A DNA stretch of 64,000 bases, taken from Rhizobium cauense. Its GTDB lineage: Bacteria; Pseudomonadota; Alphaproteobacteria; Rhizobiales; Rhizobiaceae. The notes under the pieces are model-generated. The model worked only from the letters and a program-made list of their open reading frames with translations, did no database searches and was not told the DNA's origin. The stretch covers positions 1 to 64,000 of the forward strand of contig NZ_JAEUAT010000010.1 of NCBI RefSeq assembly GCF_019511525.1. Direction: 5' to 3'. This document shows positions 1 through 7,652 of this stretch, one piece after another; positions within the stretch are counted from its first letter, which is position 1, and every line of letters begins with the position of its first letter. The translations under genes and the position numbers were made by a program.

Positions 1-32
1 GTGGTGGCGGCGGCTGGTAAGGCTTCTTGCTC

Positions 33-122
33 AAGCATTCTCGCTTGACCCCGGGCGAGCATTCTCGCTTGACCCCGGGCGAGCATTCTCGCTTGACCCC
101 GGGCGAGCATTCTCGCTTGACC
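33..122. repeat. 24-bp tandem repeat upstream of purD (about 3.75 copies)
   Basis: Four consecutive copies of a 24-bp unit occupy 33-56, 57-80, 81-104 and 105-122. The second and third are identical, the first differs at one base, and the fourth diverges after 18 bases. Each unit contains CTTGACC and a CCCGGG core. The array ends about 50 bases before the purD start. The unit length is a multiple of three, but one plus-strand frame has a TGA in every unit, so a plus-strand coding role is unlikely in that frame. There are no spacers, so it is not a CRISPR array. Confidence 0.85.
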
Positions 123-172
123 TTTCGGCGCTCTCCCCTTAACCGCCAGACGGAAACGCGAAAGGGACGGGC

Positions 173-1444
173 ATGAAGGTTCTGTTGATCGGATCGGGCG
201 GACGCGAACACGCATTGGCCTGGAAGCTGGCGCAATCGCCTCTCATGACGGAATTCTACGCCGCACCCGGCAATCCGGGCATTGCCGAGCACGCGACCCT
301 AGTCGCCGTCAATGTCGACGATCATGACGCCGTGATTGCTTTCTGCAAGGACAAGGCGATAGACTTCGTCGTCGTCGGCCCGGAAGCGCCGCTCGTCGCT
401 GGTATCGCTGACAAGCTGCGCGCCGCAGGCTTTGCGGTCTTCGGCCCGTCGGCTGCTGCTGCCCAGCTCGAGGGCTCCAAGGGTTTCACCAAGGATATCT
501 GCGCCCGTTACGACATTCCGACAGGCGCCTACCAGCGCTTCAACAACGCCCCGAAGGCGAAGGCCTACATCCACCAGCAGGGCGCCCCGATCGTCGTCAA
601 GGCCGATGGTCTTGCCGCCGGCAAGGGTGTGACTGTCGCCATGACCGTTGATGAGGCGCTTGCAGCCGTCGACGATTGCTTCGAGGGTGCCTTCGGAGCT
701 GCCGGCGCCGAAGTCGTTATCGAAGCCTATCTCGATGGTGAGGAAGCGAGCTTCTTCTGCCTCTGCGACGGCAAGCATGTCCTGCCGCTCGCAACCGCCC
801 AGGATCACAAGCGGGTAGGCGAGGGCGATACTGGTCCGAACACCGGCGGCATGGGCGCATATTCGCCGGCGCCTGTCATGACTACTGAGATGGTCGAGCG
901 CACGATGAAGGAAATCATCGAGTCGACCATGCGCGGCATGGCCGACAGCGGCTATCCCTTCTCCGGCGTCTTCTTCGCCGGCCTGATGATAACCGCCAAA
1001 GGCCCCGAGCTTATCGAATACAATGTCCGCTTTGGCGATCCCGAGTGCCAGGTGCTGATGATGCGTCTGAAGAGCGATCTTCTGCCGCTTCTCCACGCCA
1101 CCGCCACCGGGACGCTCGATCAGGTGTCCGCCGAATGGACGGATGATCCGGCCCTGACGGTCGTGATGGCATCGAAGGGCTATCCGGGCTCCTACGACAA
1201 GAACACCCCGATCCGCCACATCCCGGAAGCGGGCGAGGGCGCCAAGGTGTTTCACGCCGGCACAGCCCTCAAGGACGGAGCGCTGGTCGCAACCGGTGGC
1301 CGGGTCCTTAACGTCACGGCCACGGGCAAGACGGTCGGCGAGGCGCAGACGCGTGCCTACGCATTGCTCGACAAGGTCGATTGGGACAACGGCTTCTGCC
1401 GCCGCGACATCGGCTGGCGCGCCATTGAACGCGAAAAAGCGTGA
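173..1444 (+). CDS. purD: phosphoribosylamine--glycine ligase (GAR synthetase)
   Basis: This enzyme catalyses the second step of de novo purine synthesis, the ATP-dependent joining of glycine to 5-phosphoribosylamine in the cytosol. The 423-residue length matches the bacterial family. The N-terminus MKVLLIGSGGREHALAWKL is the typical purD opening. A central ATP-grasp fold follows, with the glycine-rich KADGLAAGKGV segment (about residues 143-153), and the metal/ATP-site region IEYNVRFGDPE (about 282-292) is intact. It stands alone, downstream of a 24-bp tandem repeat, with no other pur gene in the window. The ATG at 173 fits the family start. Confidence 0.97.
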   Translation: MKVLLIGSGGREHALAWKLAQSPLMTEFYAAPGNPGIAEHATLVAVNVDDHDAVIAFCKDKAIDFVVVGPEAPLVAGIADKLRAAGFAVFGPSAAAAQLEGSKGFTKDICARYDIPTGAYQRFNNAPKAKAYIHQQGAPIVVKADGLAAGKGVTVAMTVDEALAAVDDCFEGAFGAAGAEVVIEAYLDGEEASFFCLCDGKHVLPLATAQDHKRVGEGDTGPNTGGMGAYSPAPVMTTEMVERTMKEIIESTMRGMADSGYPFSGVFFAGLMITAKGPELIEYNVRFGDPECQVLMMRLKSDLLPLLHATATGTLDQVSAEWTDDPALTVVMASKGYPGSYDKNTPIRHIPEAGEGAKVFHAGTALKDGALVATGGRVLNVTATGKTVGEAQTRAYALLDKVDWDNGFCRRDIGWRAIEREKA

Positions 1445-1547
1445 GCAAACCCGAAATCGGGGCAGTTCTCTAAATTTTTACCCTTTCCCCTGACGGGATG
1501 GAAACAAAGCTCCGCTAGTCTCTTCTCAACGTGAGACGGAGTGTTCC

Positions 1548-2012
1548 ATGCGTCAGGTCATCTTGGGTGCGATAGCTGTGTTTGCGGCAGGCTCTGCCTT
1601 GGCCTCCTCGATCGAGGTGGTCGGAAAGGACATGCGCGCCAACGGTGGGAGCATTAGCCAGGAAAGCTGCCAGAGCTGCCCGCCGCTTGAATCCGTCGAG
1701 CGCAAGAAGGACTACACCGTCCCGACCTTGGCACCTGGCTCGCTGCAATCCTCTGAGATTCGCGACGTCAACGGCGAGAAAAAGCTCTATCGTACCGAAG
1801 GCTGGATGGGCGGCTCGCCCGTCGTCTTCGTAACCAAGGCTCCGGCCGAGCCAATGACAGCTGCCACCCAGCCGGCAGACAATATCGACCGCGCCTCGAC
1901 GACCGCTGCCGTCATCGGTGGCGACGTCAAGCCGATCGCGGCGGGCGTGTCCGGGGTGCCAACGGAACAAACGGCCCCGCTGGACGTTTCCAAGTTTGAG
2001 CTTCGGCCCTGA
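1548..2012 (+). CDS. small secreted protein, HPE1-like (plant virulence effector HPE1-like domain)
   Basis: A 154-residue protein with an N-terminal signal peptide (MRQVILGAIAVFAAGSALAS, cleavage after ALA). The mature part carries a Cys pair (SCQSCPP, about residues 41-47), a VPTLAPGSLQSSEIRDVNGE segment and a GGSPVVFVTKAP segment, then a low-complexity tail ending FELRP. This pattern matches, from memory, the small rhizobial family annotated as HPE1-like. The name comes from a plant-interaction protein; no experimental role is implied here. It is probably periplasmic or exported. A strong bidirectional terminator follows at 2078-2113. Confidence 0.7.
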   Translation: MRQVILGAIAVFAAGSALASSIEVVGKDMRANGGSISQESCQSCPPLESVERKKDYTVPTLAPGSLQSSEIRDVNGEKKLYRTEGWMGGSPVVFVTKAPAEPMTAATQPADNIDRASTTAAVIGGDVKPIAAGVSGVPTEQTAPLDVSKFELRP

Positions 2013-2077
2013 TTTCCAGTTCCCTGCCCCAGCCTGACCAAAGTTTCGGTCGACCGGGGTCCACCCTCGCGGTGGAT

Positions 2078-2113
2078 AAAATGCGTCCCTGAGAGAAGCA
2101 GGGACGCATTTTT
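2078..2113. terminator. bidirectional rho-independent terminator
   Basis: A 14-bp perfect stem (AAAATGCGTCCCTG, 2078-2091, with 2099-2112) closes a 7-base loop. It is flanked by A and T runs, so it can act in both directions. It lies between the HPE1-like gene ending at 2012 (+) and the small ORF ending at 2119 (-). Confidence 0.85.
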
Positions 2114-2118
2114 CGTCT

Positions 2119-2343
2119 CTAGCGGGCTTTGCCGACAGGTGTGTTCCCGAAGGTTGGCGCAAGCACGCGCGCCAGCGCTTGCAATCCGCTCGAAACATTC
2201 AACCAACGCCGATGCGGCGTGCCTTGCGTGTCAGCCATGGCCGGTGCTTCGCCCTCGACAACCGTCGGTTCTTGCTCCGGCTCTGGCGGAGGGGAGTAGA
2301 TGCGTCCCTGATCGAGGGAAAGGATGGTCAGCGTCGTTATCAT
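2119..2343 (-). CDS. hypothetical 74-residue protein
   Basis: No family was recognised. The frame encodes 74 residues, with a central proline/glutamate-rich stretch (SPPPEPEQEPTVVEGEAP) and a basic C-terminal half. Support for a real gene is a good ribosome-binding site (GGGAG about 7 bases before the ATG) and the bidirectional terminator immediately downstream. Overlapping plus-strand frames are less natural in composition. It lies downstream of the winged-helix regulator and is co-directional with it. Confidence 0.5.
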   Translation of the reverse strand: MITTLTILSLDQGRIYSPPPEPEQEPTVVEGEAPAMADTQGTPHRRWLNVSSGLQALARVLAPTFGNTPVGKAR

Positions 2344-2443
2344 GTCCGTCTCCCAATTGCGTGTTGCAGTTGGAGACAGTCTTTGCCGATTGGCGCCTTC
2401 CGGTCCTGAATCGTCCGGGGAAAAGTTCCGAAACGATCCGAAA

Positions 2444-3970
2444 TCAGCGCTCAGGGACGCCAGCCAATCTCAATCCTTCGAGAATGCCTGCAATACGGTC
2501 CGGATATTTGCCCGGTTGGCCGGCGCGGATGCGCTCGACGGTGATATCGGGCGTCAGCCGCTTCAGCCCGGCCAGGTGACGATGGGCATCTTCCATGTGG
2601 CCAAGGTGCGCGTTCGCCGCGATCAGCATCCACAGCGTCGGCTCGAAATTCGGGTTGCTGGCGAGCGCTCTCGAAGCCCAGGCAAGGGCCTGGTCGTACT
2701 CTCCGAGAACCACATGGGCGTGGGCTATGCCGCAAAGCGATAGATGCGCGCCTCGATCACCCGGGGTCAGGCGATTGGCCCTGTGGTAATGGTTGAGTGC
2801 GTCTTCAACATTGCCGCAGTGCAGATGCCCGAGGCCTGCCCTGACAACGGCCAGCGGATTGTTGGGATTGGATTCCGCGGCCGCCTGCAGGACGGCGAGA
2901 CCCCAATCGTAGTCCTTCACCGTCTGCATCAGAGCGACGCCGCAATGGGCCATGACCATGGCGTCGCCAGCACCATGTTCCAGCGCGCGCCGCGCCAACG
3001 CTGCGCACGCTTGCACATCGTCGTCGGTGAGCGCCGGCCAACCCATCGTGTAGCGATGCTCAAGCGCCCATGTTGCATGGGCAAGCAGCTGCGCATTGTC
3101 GGGCTCGACCGCAAGCCCCTGCATGAGAAGGGCGTAGGCCGCCGCATTGTCGCTTTCGATCTCGGTCGAGATCTTCGCTAGTGCCTGCAGGTAGATGTCG
3201 TAGGTAGCCACGCTTCCGGGCCGCTCTCGCCGTGATCGTTCGATCTCGGCGGATTGGATCAACGGTTCGATCAGCGTTGCGACGCGGTCGGTGATGCGAT
3301 CCTGAAAATCGAATACCTCATCCAGAGCGCCATCGAATGTCTGCGCCCACATATGCGTTCCGCTTTGACCTTCGACGAGTTCGGCGACGATGCGGAGTCG
3401 ATTGCCCGCTTGCCGGATGCTGCCCTCAAGCACGTATCGAACGCCGAGTTTGGCAGCGATCTTTCGCACGTCGATTCCCCTGTAGGCAAAGGAACAGTCC
3501 CGGGCGACCACGGCAAAGCTCCGGAATCGGCTGAGCGCAGCAATAATCTCGTCCACGATTCCATCGGCAAAATAGTCCTGCCGTGGGTCGCCGCTGAGAT
3601 TGTTGAAGGGTAGAACGGCAAGGGCCGGCCGCAATTCGGGCGGCGAAGCTACTCTTGTCTCCGCATTCGTCCCGATGAAACGGTATCCGACACGCGGCAC
3701 CGTCGCGATCCATTCCTGCCCGTCAGGCGCCGGGCCAAGCGCCTTTCTAAGCGCCGCCACCTGAACAGTCAGGTTGCTCTCTTCGACCGCAATTCCGGGC
3801 CAGACACGCTCCATCAACGCGTCCTTGGAAACGATGCTCCCGCGGGCTTCAAGTAGTGCTTCAAGAAGAGCGATGCCCCTCTGGCCGAGCGCGATCGCCC
3901 GCTTGTTCCGCAGCAGGCCGCGGCCGGGGTCGAGAACGAATTCACCGAAGGCATGCGGAGCCTCTGCCAT
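2444..3970 (-). CDS. winged-helix transcriptional regulator with TolB-like and TPR domains (cytoplasmic CadC-type)
   Basis: Starting at the ATG at 3970 gives 508 residues. A frame extending to 4036 adds 22 Cys-rich residues that do not look like family sequence. Residues about 5-95 are an OmpR/CadC-type winged helix (FGEFVLDPGRGLLRN, ESNLTVQVAALRKALG, RVGYRFIG). A TolB-N-like segment follows (LAVLPFNNLSGDPRQDYFADG), then Tetratricopeptide-like repeats to the C-terminus. No transmembrane helix separates the DNA-binding and sensor parts, unlike classical CadC. The family is usually annotated as adenylate-cyclase-associated or TPR regulator; target genes are unknown. Its start faces away from the chemoreceptor at 4369. 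Confidence 0.85.
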   Translation of the reverse strand: MAEAPHAFGEFVLDPGRGLLRNKRAIALGQRGIALLEALLEARGSIVSKDALMERVWPGIAVEESNLTVQVAALRKALGPAPDGQEWIATVPRVGYRFIGTNAETRVASPPELRPALAVLPFNNLSGDPRQDYFADGIVDEIIAALSRFRSFAVVARDCSFAYRGIDVRKIAAKLGVRYVLEGSIRQAGNRLRIVAELVEGQSGTHMWAQTFDGALDEVFDFQDRITDRVATLIEPLIQSAEIERSRRERPGSVATYDIYLQALAKISTEIESDNAAAYALLMQGLAVEPDNAQLLAHATWALEHRYTMGWPALTDDDVQACAALARRALEHGAGDAMVMAHCGVALMQTVKDYDWGLAVLQAAAESNPNNPLAVVRAGLGHLHCGNVEDALNHYHRANRLTPGDRGAHLSLCGIAHAHVVLGEYDQALAWASRALASNPNFEPTLWMLIAANAHLGHMEDAHRHLAGLKRLTPDITVERIRAGQPGKYPDRIAGILEGLRLAGVPER

Positions 3971-4368
3971 GCAGGCAATATAGCTCAAGCAGCAGAACCG
4001 GAAAACCGGGCAGCGTGCTTTGTGACAGTGCTTCAACTTGGGCGCGCGGGTGAATCAGCCTCTCTGGCGGCTGCAGGAAAGTATTGATTATGCCTGATAG
4101 TCCTTCGGATCGGACGAACTTCAATTGATCCTGACTCTAACGATAAGGGGACACACCCTTCTGTTTGTTTTTGTTTGAAAACTTTCCGATTTCATCATCA
4201 TGGGAAGATGTAGGGCCTGGTTAAGTATTCCTTAGAATAAACTGACCATTTTTAGCGCCGACCGGTAGCCGCATGTCAATTTCGCAGCAGTAGGAGGGGC
4301 CAATCAGCCCTCGTGTACGCGGTAGGAAACCGCACCGGATACCCAACCGAGCTCTGTTGCGAGGCACA
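3971..4368. promoter_or_regulatory. 398-bp divergent intergenic region with CtrA-like box
   Basis: This region separates the winged-helix regulator (-) from a chemoreceptor (+). It contains TTAAGTATTCCTTAG at 4221-4235, a 7-of-8 match to the CtrA box TTAA-N7-TTAA, in an AT-rich stretch about 135 bases before the chemoreceptor start. The chemoreceptor ribosome-binding site GAGG is at 4361-4364. No gene is supported inside the region. Confidence 0.5.
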
Positions 4369-6186
4369 ATGAAGAATTTGAAGATTTCCAGACAGCTTTC
4401 GCTGCTGGTCGCGGGACTGATGGTGGCGTTTTGTATCGCCTCCTACCTGCAGATCAGCGCATCGACCACCGCCATTTACAACGAGCGCTACGACATGCTG
4501 CGCACCCAGGCGGAGTCGGGCATCTCGCTGCTGCAGCAGTATTATGACCGCGAGAAGTCCGGTGAACTCACCCACGAGCAGGCCCAGGCGCAGGCGTTCA
4601 AGGCCCTCGGTAGCCTGCGTTTCGAACCGGATGGCTATTTCATCGGCTACGACAACGACGTGGTACTGAGAGTTCACTACGATACCTCAAAGCTGAACAA
4701 GAGCAGCAAGGGTGTGCCGGATAGCCAGGGCAAGATGTACCGTGACGAAATCGTCAAGGTCGGCAAGTCAGGCGGCGGCATCGTTGATTTCTACGGTCCA
4801 AAGCCCGGCCAACCGGCCGACGTACTGGTTCGCAAGGTCGTCTACGCCAAGGGTTTCGAACCCTGGCAGATGGCGATCGCCACAGGCGTCTATCTCGACG
4901 ATCTCGATGCACAAGTCCGGGCGACGATCTGGAAGGCGATTTCGGCCGGTATCGTCGTGCTGCTCCTAGGCACCGCCGCTGCCGTCTACGTCGTTCGCAG
5001 CATCTCCACGCCGCTGACCCGCATTCACGATGCATTGCGGTCTGTGGCCGATGAGGACGTCACGGTCACCATCCCGCACACCGACATGAACAACGAAGTC
5101 GGCATGATGGCCAGGGCCACGCAGTCGCTTCAGCAGAAGGTCAAGGAACGCCACGCCATGTCCGAGCGCGAGGCCGCGCAGCAGATGGCTCTCGACGGCG
5201 AACGCGAAAACAGCCAGCGCATGCAGCGCGAGGAAGCCAGCGCCCAGACCCACGTCGTCTCGACCATCGGCCAGGCGCTCGAGCAGATCGCCCGCGGCGA
5301 CCTGACGGTCCGTTGCGCCGATCTCGGCCAGAAATACGCCGCACTTCGCGACAACTTCAACGATGCCCTGTCGCACCTCGAAGCCGCGATGGCAAAGGTC
5401 AGCGCCAAGGGTGGTGATATCGCCGTCAGCAAGGAAGAGATCCGTCGCGCCTCCAACGATCTGTCGCAGCGCACCGAGCGGCAGGCCGCGAGCCTTGAGG
5501 AAACCTCTGCCGCACTCGACGAACTCACCGTCGCCGTCCGCCAGACTGCCGAAGGTGCGCATGAAGCGAGCAAGCGCGTCGAAGCCGTCAGCGGCGAAGC
5601 GAGCCGCAGCGATGCGGTCGTCTCCGAAGCGATCGAGGCGATGAGCGGCATCGAGAAGTCGTCGTCCGAGATCGGCAAGATCATCGGCGTCATCGACGAC
5701 ATCGCCTTCCAGACAAACCTCCTGGCGCTGAACGCCGGTGTCGAAGCTGCGCGTGCCGGCGAATCCGGCAAGGGCTTCGCGGTCGTTGCTCAGGAAGTCC
5801 GTGAGCTGGCACAGCGTTCGGCCGCAGCCGCCAAGGAGATCAAGGATCAGATCGCCCGCTCGTCCGGTCAGGTCGATCAGGGCGTTCGCCTGGTCGGCGA
5901 AGCCGGCGAGGCTTTGAAGCGCATCTCCGACCAGATCAAGGCGGCCAACGCGATCGTTGCCAAGATCGCGCATAGCGCCTCCGAACAGGACACCACGCTG
6001 CGCTCGATCTCGTCCTCGATGAACCAGCTCGACGCCGCTACCCAGCAGAACGCCGCGATGGCCGAGGAGACGACTGCGTCGGCCGAGTCGCTCGCCAGCG
6101 ACACGGACGAACTCCTCAGCCTCATCCGCGGCTTCCGCGTCGGCGGCGGCAACAATTATGCGGCGCAGGTTCGTCGCGCCGCCTGA
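4369..6186 (+). CDS. methyl-accepting chemotaxis protein with sCache sensor
   Basis: A transmembrane chemoreceptor that relays ligand binding to CheA/CheW. The ATG at 4369, with GAGG four bases upstream, gives 605 residues; a TTG four codons earlier is less likely. TM1 is at about 11-30. The periplasmic segment at about 35-185 resembles a single-Cache domain (FEPDGYFIGYDND, GFEPWQMAIATGVYLDDLD). TM2 is at about 190-212 and is followed by a HAMP domain. The C-terminal half is a methyl-accepting signalling coiled coil with the conserved hairpin tip DIAFQTNLLALNAGVEAARAG. The protein ends VRRAA, with no CheR-binding pentapeptide. No che operon lies in the window. Confidence 0.93.
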   Translation: MKNLKISRQLSLLVAGLMVAFCIASYLQISASTTAIYNERYDMLRTQAESGISLLQQYYDREKSGELTHEQAQAQAFKALGSLRFEPDGYFIGYDNDVVLRVHYDTSKLNKSSKGVPDSQGKMYRDEIVKVGKSGGGIVDFYGPKPGQPADVLVRKVVYAKGFEPWQMAIATGVYLDDLDAQVRATIWKAISAGIVVLLLGTAAAVYVVRSISTPLTRIHDALRSVADEDVTVTIPHTDMNNEVGMMARATQSLQQKVKERHAMSEREAAQQMALDGERENSQRMQREEASAQTHVVSTIGQALEQIARGDLTVRCADLGQKYAALRDNFNDALSHLEAAMAKVSAKGGDIAVSKEEIRRASNDLSQRTERQAASLEETSAALDELTVAVRQTAEGAHEASKRVEAVSGEASRSDAVVSEAIEAMSGIEKSSSEIGKIIGVIDDIAFQTNLLALNAGVEAARAGESGKGFAVVAQEVRELAQRSAAAAKEIKDQIARSSGQVDQGVRLVGEAGEALKRISDQIKAANAIVAKIAHSASEQDTTLRSISSSMNQLDAATQQNAAMAEETTASAESLASDTDELLSLIRGFRVGGGNNYAAQVRRAA

Positions 6187-6207
6187 GGTCAGGCGTCAGA
6201 TATGAAA

Positions 6208-6240
6208 ACGGCCGCCGGAGCGATCCGGCGGCTGTCAGCC
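6208..6240 (+). terminator. hairpin after the first chemoreceptor gene
   Basis: GCCGCCGG (6211-6218) pairs perfectly with CCGGCGGC (6225-6232) across a 6-base loop. A T-containing tail follows (CCTTTTG). It is a likely terminator of the chemoreceptor ending at 6186, though the T tract is offset from the stem. A close copy of this hairpin recurs at 6445-6470. Confidence 0.5.
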
Positions 6241-6287
6241 TTTTGACAAAGCCTTACCGCTTGTTGGGATGAATGCCCTATCCAGCG

Positions 6288-6443
6288 TCACCCCGGTCGA
6301 CGAGCCGGGGTCCAGGGCGCGCAAGTCCTTGCGTGCAAAAGGCTCTTTCGCACCGCAGACGCGGTGCAGCTGGATGCCGGCTCAAGGCCGGCATGACGGA
6401 AAAACGATCGTTCCGCGAGAAAGAACACGTTGTCAGCAGTCTG
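6288..6443 (+). repeat. intergenic palindromic repeat element, copy A
   Basis: About 155 bp that recurs in inverted orientation at 36479-36622. Shared blocks include a CCCCGG...GAGCCGGGGTCCA palindrome, a CACCGC...ACGCGGTGC hairpin, GATGCCGGCTCAAGGCCGGC followed by ATGACGGA, and an AAAGAACACG...GTCAGCA...GTCTGA end. The palindromic modules and intergenic placement are typical of rhizobial intergenic mosaic/REP-like elements. It contains no supported ORF. Confidence 0.8.
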
Positions 6444-6444
6444 A

Positions 6445-6474
6445 CGGCCGTCGGAGCAATCCGGCGGCCGTTTT
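6445..6474 (+). terminator. second, near-duplicate terminator hairpin after the repeat
   Basis: GGCCGTCGG pairs with CCGGCGGCC (one G-T wobble) around the loop AGCAAT, followed by GTTTTGCG. It is almost the same sequence as the hairpin at 6211-6232, so the repeat element is flanked by two copies of a terminator-like stem. It may serve plus-strand transcripts; the gene on the other side (DUF523) ends at 6496 on the minus strand. Confidence 0.5.
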
Positions 6475-6495
6475 GCGTCGATGGTGCAGGCCTGG

Positions 6496-7002
6496 TCAGG
6501 TGTTCGTTTCTGCCTCGTCGGCGGCGAGCCGCGTGACGAGCGCTTCGATATCGCGATCGGAGTAGATGGCAATGCCGGCCCGCTTCAGGAGCGCAGCGGT
6601 CACACCGTTGCCGGTGTGCTTTTGTCCTGAGAACGTGCCGTCATAAACAAAACCCGAGCCACAGGAAGGGCTGCCGTCTATCAGTAGCGCATAGCGGCAG
6701 CCGGTCTGGGTGGCGAGCACCAGGGCGTTCTCGGCGGCCTGCCTGAACTCGTTAGTTACATCGCCACCAGTGCTCTCGACGACGCGGGCGTTGCCGGCAA
6801 GCACATCCTCGCCCGTCGCCCCACCCACGATTTCGGCCGGTGGGCGCGGCACCGGCATTCCGGCTGACATCTCGGGACAGATGGTCACCAGCCTGCCTTC
6901 CTCAATCCACTGCGCGATTGCCGGATGGGCAAGCGGCTTCGATTGGCCGTCGTAGCGAACGGCATGGCCCATGAGACAGGCACTGACCAGAATCTTTTCC
7001 AT
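6496..7002 (-). CDS. DUF523 family protein
   Basis: A 168-residue protein starting MEKILVSACLMGHAVRYDG, the usual opening of DUF523. Further family signatures are CPEMSAGMPVPRPPAEI (about 41-57) and the Cys-containing IDGSPSCGSGFVYDG (about 106-120). The conserved cysteines suggest a metal or redox site, but the biochemical role is unknown. The frame stays open to 7083, but the ATG at 7002 matches the family. It is divergent from the YqaA-type gene starting at 7099. Confidence 0.9.
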   Translation of the reverse strand: MEKILVSACLMGHAVRYDGQSKPLAHPAIAQWIEEGRLVTICPEMSAGMPVPRPPAEIVGGATGEDVLAGNARVVESTGGDVTNEFRQAAENALVLATQTGCRYALLIDGSPSCGSGFVYDGTFSGQKHTGNGVTAALLKRAGIAIYSDRDIEALVTRLAADEAETNT

Positions 7003-7098
7003 GGCTTTGGCATAGCCCCAAGGACGTGATAGTTCCAGTCCGCCATCAAGAGTGAGGAAGGGGAAAAGGGTGCAGCGAAGCATTGGCGCGGACAGGCC

Positions 7099-7539
7099 AT
7101 GACTGATCTCGCTGTCTATGCCAGCCTTTTCCTCGTGGCCTTCGCGGCAGCGACGATCTTCCCGATGCAGTCAGAAGCCGGTCTTGTCGCTCTCATCGCG
7201 ATGAAACAGTACCCGGTGCTCGCGCTGATCGCCGTGGCGACAACAGGCAATGTTCTCGGCTCTATCGTCAACTGGCTGCTCGGCGTCGGTATCGAACGCT
7301 TTCGTCACAAGCGCTGGTTTCCAGTCAGTCAGCCTGCCCTCGACAAGGCGCAGGGCTGGTATCGCCGCTATGGCAAGTGGTCGCTGCTTCTGAGCTGGAT
7401 GCCTGTTGTCGGCGATCCCATCACCATCGTTGCCGGCGTGCTGCGCGAACCGTTTCCGATGTTCCTGCTGCTCGTGACCATCGCCAAGACCGTGCGCTAC
7501 GGTGTCCTCGCAGCCGCTACCCTCGGGGTGATGAGCTGA
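7099..7539 (+). CDS. YqaA-type (DedA/SNARE-associated superfamily) inner-membrane protein
   Basis: A 146-residue, highly hydrophobic protein with several predicted membrane segments (about 3-28, 36-60, 90-110, 115-142). The features EAGLVALIAMKQ near the N-terminus, GNVLGSIVNWLLG, and WMPVVGDPITIVAGVLR are characteristic of the YqaA branch of DedA-like proteins. Related proteins take part in membrane homeostasis or lipid transport; the substrate here is unknown. The gene is divergent from DUF523 across about 96 bp and is convergent with glyS. Confidence 0.88.
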   Translation: MTDLAVYASLFLVAFAAATIFPMQSEAGLVALIAMKQYPVLALIAVATTGNVLGSIVNWLLGVGIERFRHKRWFPVSQPALDKAQGWYRRYGKWSLLLSWMPVVGDPITIVAGVLREPFPMFLLLVTIAKTVRYGVLAAATLGVMS

Positions 7540-7546
7540 CGCGTAC

Positions 7547-7590
7547 AGAATTCCATCCTTGAATCAGAATCTGAACAAGGAGGAAATTCT
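7547..7590. repeat. imperfect inverted repeat between convergent genes
   Basis: Fifteen bases starting at 7547 (AGAATTCCATCCTTG) are an imperfect inverted copy of 7576-7590 (CAAGGAGGAAATTCT), with three mismatches and a 14-base loop. It sits between the YqaA-type gene (+) and glyS (-) and could act as a weak transcription stop. No clean T tract follows. Confidence 0.3.
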
Positions 7591-7652
7591 GTAAATGACG
7601 CCAAGTGTTAGGGCGCCATCCGCATCTCAAATCTGACGCCGGAACTTTTGAC

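Noticed and set aside
1..40. Partial reading frames at the left edge: plus-strand Gly-Gly-Gly-Trp-stop ending at 20, and a minus-strand ATG at 36-38 running off the edge
   Set aside because: Too few codons to recognise a protein, and the ATG lies inside a tandem-repeat unit.
33..122. Tandem repeat as a CRISPR array
   Set aside because: Units are contiguous with no spacers, and no cas gene is present.
299..1255. Long minus-strand open frame opposite purD
   Set aside because: Antisense shadow of a clear purD; no family similarity and His/Arg/Asp-rich composition typical of GC-rich antisense frames.
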